DNA of 10,748 nucleotides from NCBI GenBank assembly GCA_030067055.1, contig JASJAL010000202.1:1-10748 (forward strand), given 5' to 3'. Shown here one piece after another: positions 1-6,083 of this stretch (position 1 is the first letter of the stretch; each line of letters opens with the position of its first letter). Both the position numbers and the translations under genes were made by a program. Below the pieces are notes generated by a model. That model ran no database searches. It was given only the letters and a program-made list of their open reading frames with translations, and had not been told where the DNA came from. This DNA is from Kiloniellales bacterium. GTDB taxonomy: Bacteria > Pseudomonadota > Alphaproteobacteria > Kiloniellales > JAKSBE01.

Positions 1-114
1 GTGCTCGACCCGGACACCAAGACCCAGATCGCGACCGGCGATCCGAAATGGCTGCGCGATCACAGTGAGGATCCGCGCGTGCGCGCATTCCTAAATCGCG
101 GAGAGGAAGAGTAA
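1..114 (+). CDS. ABC transporter ATP-binding protein, Mla/Ttg2A type (3' fragment)
   Basis: An open frame runs in from the left edge and ends at TAA 112-114, giving the last 37 residues of a protein. The tail contains GDPKWLRDHSEDPRVRAFLNR. The pattern of a Gly-x-Pro step, then a short helix and a DPRVRxFL motif just before the stop, is typical of ATPase subunits of Mla-type (MlaF/Ttg2A) lipid transporters. The Walker A, Walker B and signature motifs lie outside the window, so the assignment rests on this tail and on the MCE gene that follows 41 bp later on the same strand. In that family the ATPase drives phospholipid movement across the inner membrane together with an MlaE-type permease, which would be expected just upstream. 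Another ABC ATPase family is possible but less likely in this context. Confidence 0.7.
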   Translation: MLDPDTKTQIATGDPKWLRDHSEDPRVRAFLNRGEEE

Positions 115-155
115 GGTCTACGGACCGCGCAATGGATAGGGAGGGCTAAGGGGCC

Positions 156-1121
156 ATGGCAAAAGCCAATCCACGGACGGTCGGGGGCTTCGTGCTCGGC
201 GCCATTCTGCTTGCCGTCGCCGCCGTTGCCATATTCGGCGGCGGGCAATTCTTCCAGCCACGCAACAAGGTGGTCTCCTTCTTCTCGGGGTCGCTCATGG
301 GGCTGCGAATCGGTGCGCCGGTTGAGATGCGCGGGGTCCAGATCGGGACCGTGACTGAGATATGGGTCGAAGTCGATCCAGACACGCTGGAGTTCACTTT
401 TCCGGTCGTGATGGAAGTTCAGGAATCAAGAATTCGTGGCATTGCAGAGGTCGAAGAGGATCGCCTTGACGAGATGATCGAAGACGGCCTACGGGCCCAG
501 CTCGCGACGCAGAGCCTGGTCACCGGCCAGCAGTCGATCCAGATGCAGTTTCTGCCGGATACGGAGATCAAACTCGCCGAAACGGACCTTCCCTACGACC
601 AGATCCCAACCGTGCCGTCGGTCTTCCAGGAGATCGAGAGCGATGTCAGCGAGGTGATGAAACGGGCGAACATGCTGCTCGACCGGGTGAATGACATTCT
701 CTCCGACGAGAACCGCGCGAGAATCGGGGATATCCTGGCCAACGTGACACAGACGACGACTGAGTTGGGCGAGGGCGTCGACTCCCTCGGCCTGCTCATC
801 GAGGACGCGCGCGAGGTGGTGCTCAACGTTAAGAAGAGCGATCCGAAAATCCAGGAACTTTTCGATCGGGCGAACGGGACTCTGAAGAGCTACGACGACC
901 TGGCCAAGCGCGGGTCGGTGCTGGTCGAGAGCAGCACGGCACTGGTCGAGGAGAACCGCAAGGGAATGAAGGATTTCACCTCGACCGGGCTGTATGAACT
1001 GACCAACTTGGCTGTGGATGCCCAAGGCGCGATCGAGCAGTTTCGGCGGGTGATGGAGGAAATGGAGCGTGATCCCGCGCGCTTCTTCCTGGGCAAGCCT
1101 GGAGAGGTGGAGGTGCAGTGA
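156..1121 (+). CDS. MCE-domain (MlaD family) lipid-transport substrate-binding protein
   Basis: The 321-residue product has one N-terminal membrane anchor (about residues 9-30, GGFVLGAILLAVAAVAIFGG), so most of it should lie in the periplasm. An MCE domain follows (about 36-137): it begins with VVSFFSGSLMGLRIGAPVEM, passes GVQIGTV, and closes with GLRAQLATQSLVTGQQSIQM, the LxTxSLxTG strand typical of MlaD/PqiB proteins. Residues 150-305 are predicted helical and rich in charged residues, like the long helices that MCE proteins use to build a tunnel, and the end DPARFFLGKP is a common MCE-protein C-terminus. MCE proteins form ring-shaped hexamers that bind and pass lipids between the membranes. 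The ATG has purine-rich sequence upstream (GGAGGG 140-145, AAGGGG 148-153). It follows the ATPase fragment by 41 bp and overlaps the next gene by one base, so an operon is very likely. It is longer than E. coli MlaD because of the C-terminal helical region. Confidence 0.9.
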   Translation: MAKANPRTVGGFVLGAILLAVAAVAIFGGGQFFQPRNKVVSFFSGSLMGLRIGAPVEMRGVQIGTVTEIWVEVDPDTLEFTFPVVMEVQESRIRGIAEVEEDRLDEMIEDGLRAQLATQSLVTGQQSIQMQFLPDTEIKLAETDLPYDQIPTVPSVFQEIESDVSEVMKRANMLLDRVNDILSDENRARIGDILANVTQTTTELGEGVDSLGLLIEDAREVVLNVKKSDPKIQELFDRANGTLKSYDDLAKRGSVLVESSTALVEENRKGMKDFTSTGLYELTNLAVDAQGAIEQFRRVMEEMERDPARFFLGKPGEVEVQ

Positions 1122-1765
1122 TGGAACGAAGCAGACAAGGGCAGAACCCGGTCACGAGGCGCGCCTTCGGCTGTCTCTTGCTCACTTTGCCGGTGATGTC
1201 GCTGGCCGCTTGCAGCCTTCCCGGCGAGCGCAAGGCGCCCCGGCGGGTTAGGCTGACCCCGGCCGAGGAGTTTCCGCCGAGCATGCCCTCGGTCGCCTGG
1301 ACGCTGATGGTTAACGAGCCGCAGGCGACCCTTTCCCTCAACTCCGCGAAGGTCGCTTACATCGGCGAGAAGAAGCAGATCGAATATCTTGCGACCGCCG
1401 AATGGGCGAGCCGGGCGCCGGAGATGATCATGGAGTTGCTGGTCGAATCCTTCCAGAACTCGAACAAGATCCTCACGGTCGGCGACCGGCGGGCGCGGAT
1501 CCGCCCGGACTTCGAGCTCGACAGCAGGCTGGTCGAATTCTTCTTCGAGCAAACCGACAAGGATGCCGGCGAGGTGCGGGTCAAGCTGGAGACGACCATC
1601 ATCAAGCGCCCGCAGCGCTCGCCTCTTGCAACCTTGTCCTTTGAATCCTCATCTCCGGTGGCGCCGCGCTCCCTGGATAACATCATCGCCGCCTTCGACG
1701 AGAGCCTGAGGGACGTGATGGAGCAAACGGTGGAGTGGGCCCTGCAGACCGGCGCCAATGCGTGA
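1121..1765 (+). CDS. ABC-type transport auxiliary lipoprotein, PqiC-like
   Basis: The 214-residue protein carries a lipoprotein signal peptide: a positive N-terminus, a hydrophobic stretch (GCLLLTLPVMS) and the lipobox LAAC with the lipidated Cys at residue 31. The mature part, with segments such as VAYIGEKKQIEYLATAEWA, ILTVGDRRARIRPDFELDSR and FDESLRDVMEQTVEWAL, fits the ABC-type transport auxiliary lipoprotein family (PqiC/YmbA type). Members are outer-membrane-facing partners of MCE systems. ATG 1121-1123 overlaps the upstream stop (TGATG), implying translational coupling. A GTG three bases earlier is in frame and would add one residue; the overlapping ATG is preferred. The signal contains VTRRAFG before the hydrophobic core, resembling a twin-arginine motif, which is unusual for this family as I know it. 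The family is well supported; the exact binding partner is inferred from position. Confidence 0.85.
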   Translation: MERSRQGQNPVTRRAFGCLLLTLPVMSLAACSLPGERKAPRRVRLTPAEEFPPSMPSVAWTLMVNEPQATLSLNSAKVAYIGEKKQIEYLATAEWASRAPEMIMELLVESFQNSNKILTVGDRRARIRPDFELDSRLVEFFFEQTDKDAGEVRVKLETTIIKRPQRSPLATLSFESSSPVAPRSLDNIIAAFDESLRDVMEQTVEWALQTGANA

Positions 1766-1773
1766 TTTCCCTT

Positions 1774-1799
1774 GGGCGTGCCACGAACCCGGGACGCCC
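1774..1799. terminator. Weak inverted repeat between convergent genes
   Basis: GGGCGT at 1774-1779 pairs with ACGCCC at 1794-1799 around a 14-base loop, nine bases after the stop of the lipoprotein gene. There is no T-run on either side, so it is not a canonical intrinsic terminator. It is listed because it is the only stem found in the 151-bp gap between two converging genes. Confidence 0.15.
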
Positions 1800-1916
1800 G
1801 CGGTCGGACGCTTCGACTGAGAAGGCCGGCGGTCCAGGCGGTGGTCTCAAGCTCCGCGGAATTCGGGCCCAACACTTTGCCGCACTAGGGGCGTCGGGCG
1901 TTCAAGAATCCCTCGT

Positions 1917-3038
1917 TCAAGACAAAGGATTGGAAGTCGTGATTCCCACCGGGGCAATCTGCGCTGGGCTGGATCTGGGAGGTCGGGACAGGCGTGGTCC
2001 CGGTTTCCTCGTGAAGGACGCCTGCTGGCCCCGGAAGATCCGCGTCTGCCGCTGACCCAGCGTTTTCGACGGCAGTTCACCGAAGTGTTTGCCATAGGCC
2101 AGAGAGAAACGTCCGAGATGAAAGAATCCCCATCGGAAGGCGATGTCCGTCACCGAAGCCTCCGAGGGATCGGCCTCCCTCAAGTCTTCACGTGCCCCCG
2201 TCAGACGCCGGACCGTATGGTACTTCGCTGGCGAGATGCCGAAGTAGCTCTGGAAGGCATATTGCAGCGTCCTGACGCTGACCCCGACTTCGGCACTCAC
2301 CTCGGTAAGGGCCAAGGGTTCATGCCGTTTCGCTTCCATGACATCACGGGCACGACGGGCATGGATAGTCACCTGCTGAGAATTCTCGGTAAGCCGTTGA
2401 GGTGTATCTTCTTTACTGTCCGACAGTGCGGTCACCAGCAGGTTGGCAATTTCGATCCGAATGCCGCCAACCTCTTGGCTAGCGAACCATGGCTCCAGTG
2501 AATTGGGATCGCTTGGGAAGAGATTACGGACCTTTTCCTTGAGCGCCGCAATGGCAGGGCCTCCGATCAAGGCATCCTGACCTCTGGCGCCCGGCATCTC
2601 GGCGTCCGGCCCATAGGCGCTGCGCCAGATGCCCAGGTAGTCCGCCTCGGGCAAATAGACAGCCGCAAGTTGCGCTTCTTGCTCGATCAGGACGTCCTGC
2701 GCCATTCGGCCGTGAAAGACGACGCCATCGGTTTCGGTCAGGTTTCGCCCCTGGAAGCGAAGCGACCGGCCGATCTTCAGGGGCAGGACAATCGGGACGA
2801 ACTGTGCAGGTCGCGTCCCCACGGCATGGAGCGAGGGGCAGCAATGGCTCTTCAGCGATAGGTAGACTCCGCCTAGCTTGAGGCCATAGAACCTTCCGTC
2901 ATAGCTGCCCGGGGCAAGTTGAAGGTATTGGAGGTCCCAGCCCTCCGATTTGGCATAGTCCTGCGCCTCGTCGACGTTTTCGATGCTTCGGTAATGAATT
3001 GACGGAACACGATCACCTGCCAGGTGGGTGATGTCCAC
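1917..3038 (-). CDS. AraC-family transcriptional regulator
   Basis: The 373-residue product has two parts. Residues 240-327 are an AraC-type DNA-binding domain: a first helix-turn-helix (LALTEVSAEVGVSVRTLQYA, about 242-261) and a second ending in the family signature (VTDIAFRWGFFHLGRFSLAY, about 296-315, then GKHFGELPSKTL). Residues 1-220 are a sensor domain; its start (SEGWDLQYLQLAPGSYDGRF, 31-50) resembles the N-terminal domain of EutR-like AraC proteins, so a small-molecule ligand is likely but unidentified. The start is GTG 3038-3036, preceded by GGGGGGAG (3052-3045) at six bases; an in-frame stop at 3059-3057 rules out a longer form. The protein runs about 46 residues past the usual AraC end, with a basic, Pro-rich tail (KPGPRLSRPPRSSPAQ). 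It converges with the lipid operon and diverges from the EF-hand gene. Its targets are unknown. Confidence 0.9.
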   Translation of the reverse strand: MDITHLAGDRVPSIHYRSIENVDEAQDYAKSEGWDLQYLQLAPGSYDGRFYGLKLGGVYLSLKSHCCPSLHAVGTRPAQFVPIVLPLKIGRSLRFQGRNLTETDGVVFHGRMAQDVLIEQEAQLAAVYLPEADYLGIWRSAYGPDAEMPGARGQDALIGGPAIAALKEKVRNLFPSDPNSLEPWFASQEVGGIRIEIANLLVTALSDSKEDTPQRLTENSQQVTIHARRARDVMEAKRHEPLALTEVSAEVGVSVRTLQYAFQSYFGISPAKYHTVRRLTGAREDLREADPSEASVTDIAFRWGFFHLGRFSLAYGKHFGELPSKTLGQRQTRIFRGQQASFTRKPGPRLSRPPRSSPAQIAPVGITTSNPLS

Positions 3039-3054
3039 GCGAAGCTCCCCCCAA

Positions 3055-3077
3055 GTTCATCGTCAGACACTATGAAC
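3055..3077. promoter_or_regulatory. Inverted repeat upstream of the AraC-family gene (candidate operator)
   Basis: GTTCAT (3055-3060) and ATGAAC (3072-3077) form a perfect 6-bp dyad separated by 11 bases, 16 bp upstream of the regulator's GTG start and next to its ribosome-binding site. A dyad here could be an autoregulatory binding site. AraC proteins more often use direct repeats, so a different regulator or chance is also possible. Confidence 0.3.
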
Positions 3078-3376
3078 ATCCAATTATGCCACTGATACAT
3101 GCCATTGCACGACATTGTTCTGCTTGACATCAGTGTGGTGCTTTACAAACAGCAGGTCTGACGCAGCGTGCCAACACTGATCCTTGGAACTCCGTTGCCG
3201 GTGCCAGCCCACAGGGCATGCGGCGCAGAAAGCCGTAGAATGTTCTCTGGATGTTGGGCGTTCGCTCCTTTGGATGGACCCAATGCTCCGAGATTTCCAG
3301 TCACGGCCACCAGTTCGGATTGTGGCTGGAAGTTGAATGCGTTAGGCTATGCCGTGCAATCAAATTGGCGAAATTC

Positions 3377-3384
3377 AAAGGAAG
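3377..3384 (+). promoter_or_regulatory. Ribosome-binding site of the EF-hand gene
   Basis: AAAGGAAG lies eight bases before ATG 3393-3395. This site, together with the signal peptide that starts at that ATG, decides in favour of 3393 over in-frame upstream starts such as 3168 and 3240. Confidence 0.6.
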
Positions 3385-3392
3385 TGGGTTTG

Positions 3393-3827
3393 ATGCAGGT
3401 CTGGACGGCAAGCCTTATCGCGCTGGCGGTTTTGGTCTCCCCAGTCGGGTCCGCTTTGGCCCAGTCCCCGGATGGTTCCATGGCCAAGCTGGTCGGCCAT
3501 CCGAAGGGTGATCTCACCACCGAGGGTATTTTCGAGCGGATGGACGAGAACCGCGACGGCAAGATCGACCGCGCAGAGCTCAGGACCCGTAAGATGAACG
3601 TGTTCTACGTCCGCGATCAGGACCAGGATTCGCACCTCTCCCGCCAGGAGTTCGACTCTCTCAGCGATGCGGTCTTTGCCGCCTTGGACGAGGACAAGGA
3701 CGGCCGAATCTCCGGCTTCGAGTTCAATCAAGGCAAGCTGACCGAGTTCGAGTCGATCGACAGCAATGGCGACAACGCCATCAGCCCCGCCGAATTTCAG
3801 GCATTCAGGGTACAGATCAAGGGATAG
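3393..3827 (+). CDS. Secreted four-EF-hand calcium-binding protein
   Basis: The 144-residue product opens with a Sec signal peptide (hydrophobic core about 6-17, likely cleavage after ALA at residue 23), so the mature protein of about 121 residues should be periplasmic or secreted. It carries four canonical 12-residue EF-hand loops: DENRDGKIDRAE (51-62), DQDQDSHLSRQE (75-86), DEDKDGRISGFE (99-110) and DSNGDNAISPAE (123-134). Each has acidic or Asn ligands at positions 1, 3 and 5, a hydrophobic residue at 8 and Glu at 12, so all four should bind calcium. The loops begin exactly 24 residues apart, leaving uniform 12-residue linkers. No enzymatic domain is present, so a calcium buffer or sensor in the envelope is the simplest role. 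The frame is open upstream to 3168, but that part lacks a signal or domain. It is divergent from the AraC gene and transcribed towards the efflux operon 429 bp downstream, too far to assume co-transcription. Confidence 0.88.
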   Translation: MQVWTASLIALAVLVSPVGSALAQSPDGSMAKLVGHPKGDLTTEGIFERMDENRDGKIDRAELRTRKMNVFYVRDQDQDSHLSRQEFDSLSDAVFAALDEDKDGRISGFEFNQGKLTEFESIDSNGDNAISPAEFQAFRVQIKG

Positions 3828-3854
3828 CTGGCGCCGCCGTCCTCGTTGAGGCGA

Positions 3855-3871
3855 CACCCGAGCCTCGGGTG
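3855..3871. terminator. Hairpin downstream of the EF-hand gene
   Basis: CACCCGA (3855-3861) and TCGGGTG (3865-3871) form a perfect 7-bp GC-rich stem with a three-base loop, 27 bases after the EF-hand stop codon. The position suits a transcription terminator, but no T-run follows on either strand, so Rho-independent termination is doubtful. Confidence 0.3.
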
Positions 3872-4114
3872 AGATGCGCGATCGCGCAACTAGCTGGCCC
3901 GGTGGAGTACCTGTCACTTCGGATTCTGATAGGTTCGAAGAGGCGGCGGACGGCATTGGCGAAGCCAGCCCGACAAAGAGCCTCTCGACGCCGCGATGGT
4001 CTCAAATAGAACCTACTTTGCGGACGGACTTTGGCGGGTCTTGCGTCGCTCGTTGCGTGAATCGGATAGTATCGACCGAAGGCAAGCCTTAAGATCCTGA
4101 CTCAGCACGGCATT

Positions 4115-4132
4115 CCAAGCTAGCTGGCTTGG
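4115..4132. promoter_or_regulatory. Imperfect palindrome upstream of the efflux operon (candidate operator)
   Basis: CCAAGC (4115-4120) and GCTTGG (4127-4132) flank TAGCTG, giving an 18-base sequence that matches its own reverse complement at 16 positions. It lies about 125 bp before the first efflux gene. Efflux operons are often controlled by dimeric repressors that bind such dyads; no repressor gene is adjacent apart from the AraC-family gene. Confidence 0.3.
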
Positions 4133-4240
4133 CTCAAAATGGCCGGATGACGATGGAAGTCCTTGGATTTCTGGCGTGGAGCGGCCAGTGCAGGTGACCC
4201 CGGGGCCTTCTCGTTCGAGGTTGCCCGGGACGGACGAAGG

Positions 4241-4248
4241 GGAGGGGG
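4241..4248 (+). promoter_or_regulatory. Ribosome-binding site of the outer-membrane channel gene
   Basis: GGAGGGGG, preceded by GAAGG, lies eight bases before GTG 4257-4259. This is the best Shine-Dalgarno match in the region and is the reason for choosing GTG 4257 over ATG 4176 and ATG 4272. Confidence 0.6.
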
Positions 4249-4256
4249 ACAGGTCG

Positions 4257-5975
4257 GTGTCAACCAGGATCATGTCGGTCGGCCGAGACGGTCGCGACCA
4301 AACTTGCGGCGTCGCAAAGGCGCCCGCACGTCCGATTTCAGCGAAGTTCAAGGTGGCGTCGCTGGTCTTGCTCTTTTTGCTTGGTGCCTGCGTCAAAGTC
4401 GGCCCGGATTTCGAGCAACCCGAGGCGCCGCTGCAGGATGGCTGGGCCGAGGAGTCCGAGGCGGGCGTCAAGGCCGAGCCCGGCGATTTCAGCACTTGGT
4501 GGCAGGTCTTCGATGACCCGATCCTGACCAAGCTGGTTGAGGTTGCCATTAAGCAGAACCTGACCTTGCAGACTGTCGGCTTACGCGTGATCGAGTCCCG
4601 CGCCCAGTTGGGAATCGCCTTCGGCCAGCAGTACCCGCAGGTTCAGGACGCCGTCGCCGACTACTCCTACAACAAGAACAGCAACAACGCGCCGAACGAA
4701 AGGGACTCCGATCGCACGTACCAGAACCTGACCGTCGGCATCGACAGCACCTGGGAGATCGACTTCTGGGGCAAGTTCGCGCGCGCGATTGAATCCTCGA
4801 GCGCCGTTCTCGGGGCCAGCGTCGCCGACTATGACGATTTCCTGGTGATCCTGACTGCCGAGGTGGCCCGGAACTACGTCGTGGTCCGGGAAGCCGAGGA
4901 ACGCATCCGCCTGGCGCGGTCCAACGTCGTTATCCAGCAGCGCAGTCTGGACATTGCACGGTCCCGCTTTCGCGCCGGCGCGGTCAGCGAGCTGGACGTG
5001 CAGCAGGCGCTGGCGCTGCTTTCGGAGACCCAATCGTCGATTCCCTTCTTCCAGATTCAGCGCCGCCAAGCGCGCAACGCCATCGCGGTCCTGCTCGGAA
5101 TCCCGCCATCGGATCTCGTGGAGATCTTCGGTGAAGATCCTGAAGAGGAATTGGACGCGCCGGAGGAGACGGAGCTGACCTTGATTCCGACCGCGCCCGA
5201 GGCGGTCGCGGTCGGCATCCCGGCGGAGCTGCTGCGGCGGCGCCCGGACATCCGTCGGGCCGAACTGCAAGCCGCGGCCCAAAGCGCACAGATCGGTGTG
5301 GCGCGCGCGCAGCTCTTTCCGGCATTCAGCTTGGGCGGCTTTGTCGGCCTGCAGACTTCCGGGAGCACCGATAGTCGCTCGAACAACGCGAGCCTCACCG
5401 ACTTTTTCAAGGTCGGTGATACCTTCACCGGGTTCATCGGCCCGACGGTCTCCTGGCCGTTTCTGAACTATGGCCGTTTGACCAACAACGTCCGGGTCCA
5501 GGACGCCCGACTGCAGGGCCTGATCGCCGACTACCAGAACACCGTCCTGGAGGCCTATCGCGAGGTCGAGGACGGTCTGGTCGGCTTCCTGCGATCGCGC
5601 CAGCAGGCCGGCTTTCTGGCCACCAGCGTCAAGGCCTCGAAGCGCTCTGTCGACCTGGCCCTGCTTCAATATCGCAACGGCGTCGTCGACTACACCCGGG
5701 TCCTGGACACCCAACAAGACCTGGTCGAGCGCCAGGACGAGCTTGCGGTCTCCCAGTCGGCAATCGCTCAGAACCTGATCCTGAGCTACCGCGGCCTGGG
5801 CGGCGGGTGGCAGATCCGCCAGCCGAACGAGTTCGTGCCGCCGGAAACAATCGAGGTGATGCGCACGCGGACAGACTGGGGCGGAATCCTCCCGCCGGAC
5901 GATCTCGTGGACGCTCCGGAAAGTGGCGAGGCGGCGGCCGAAACCGACACCTACTTCCGCCGGCCGGATTTCTAG
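4257..5975 (+). CDS. RND efflux outer-membrane lipoprotein, NodT/OprM family
   Basis: The 572-residue product is the outer-membrane channel of a tripartite efflux pump. A lipoprotein signal ends in LLFLLGAC, with the lipidated Cys at residue 45 counted from GTG 4257. Family landmarks follow: VGPDFEQPEAPLQDGW, WWQVFDDPILTKLVEVA, STWEIDFWGKFARAIE, then GIPAELLRRRPDIRRAELQA before the second repeat, SWPFLNYGRL, TVLEAYREVEDGL and YRNGVVDYTRVLDTQQDLV. These are the two repeated halves of the TolC-like fold, which trimerises into a barrel plus a periplasmic helical tunnel. The C-terminus MRTRTDWGGILPPDD resembles tails seen in NodT-type proteins and ends in an acidic extension. The start is uncertain: GTG 4257 has the best ribosome-binding site, while ATG 4272 gives a shorter N-region (33 residues shorter signal than ATG 4176 would give). 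It precedes the pump gene by 108 bp and heads the operon. Confidence 0.92.
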   Translation: MSTRIMSVGRDGRDQTCGVAKAPARPISAKFKVASLVLLFLLGACVKVGPDFEQPEAPLQDGWAEESEAGVKAEPGDFSTWWQVFDDPILTKLVEVAIKQNLTLQTVGLRVIESRAQLGIAFGQQYPQVQDAVADYSYNKNSNNAPNERDSDRTYQNLTVGIDSTWEIDFWGKFARAIESSSAVLGASVADYDDFLVILTAEVARNYVVVREAEERIRLARSNVVIQQRSLDIARSRFRAGAVSELDVQQALALLSETQSSIPFFQIQRRQARNAIAVLLGIPPSDLVEIFGEDPEEELDAPEETELTLIPTAPEAVAVGIPAELLRRRPDIRRAELQAAAQSAQIGVARAQLFPAFSLGGFVGLQTSGSTDSRSNNASLTDFFKVGDTFTGFIGPTVSWPFLNYGRLTNNVRVQDARLQGLIADYQNTVLEAYREVEDGLVGFLRSRQQAGFLATSVKASKRSVDLALLQYRNGVVDYTRVLDTQQDLVERQDELAVSQSAIAQNLILSYRGLGGGWQIRQPNEFVPPETIEVMRTRTDWGGILPPDDLVDAPESGEAAAETDTYFRRPDF

Positions 5976-6083
5976 CCGAGAGATCGGGTCGGGACGGCAG
6001 GCTTTGCCTGGCTATGGGCCGGGGTTCGTGACGGTCGCGTCGCATGACATCCGGGCCCTCGGGCCAAGAGACAAGGCCGAGGC

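Larger units (their letters stand above)
3039..3392. other. Intergenic region between divergent regulator and EF-hand gene
   Basis: This 354-bp region holds the 5' ends of two divergent genes and looks less GC-rich than its flanks near 3060-3160. It contains the regulator's ribosome-binding site (3045-3052), an inverted repeat (3055-3077), a direct repeat ATGCCA at 3086-3091 and 3099-3104, and a minus-strand CATAAT (3088-3083) that could be a -10 box but has no good -35 partner. A TTGACA at 3124-3129 on the plus strand has no acceptable -10 at 16-18 bp. The open frame that extends upstream of the EF-hand gene from 3168 is probably not translated, because the signal peptide begins at 3393. Confidence 0.6.
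3828..4256. other. 429-bp non-coding region upstream of the efflux operon
   Basis: No convincing gene is seen here; short frames lack recognisable domains. The stretch holds a hairpin (3855-3871), a 14-base perfect palindrome (3875-3888), an 18-base imperfect palindrome (4115-4132) and the octamer TAGCTGGC at 3825-3832, 3891-3898 and 4121-4128. A possible sigma-70-like promoter is TTGCGT (4041-4046), 18-bp spacer, GATAGT (4065-4070), followed by about 185 bases of leader; the match is poor. The length suggests that the efflux promoter and its control sites lie here. Confidence 0.5.

Noticed and set aside
489..1025. 178-residue minus-strand frame opposite the MCE gene
   Set aside because: Antisense to a well-supported gene, with no recognisable domain or ribosome-binding site.
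1900..1921. Direct repeat GTTCAAG near the 3' end of the AraC-family gene
   Set aside because: Two 7-base copies 15 bases apart, one partly coding, are compatible with chance.
3124..3149. TTGACA as a sigma-70 -35 box on the plus strand
   Set aside because: No hexamer resembling TATAAT lies 16-18 bases downstream; the nearest candidates are at 12-14 bases.
3168..3392. In-frame upstream extension of the EF-hand gene (75 extra residues)
   Set aside because: The extension has no domain and would bury the signal peptide; a good ribosome-binding site precedes ATG 3393.
4581..5717. 378-residue open frame on the minus strand opposite the outer-membrane channel gene
   Set aside because: It is fully antisense to a gene with clear family motifs, has no domain of its own, and is typical of the long antisense frames that GC-rich codon bias creates.
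5998..6010. Small hairpin CAGGC-TTT-GCCTG between channel and pump genes
   Set aside because: A 5-bp stem without a T-run is too weak to call a terminator or attenuator within an operon.
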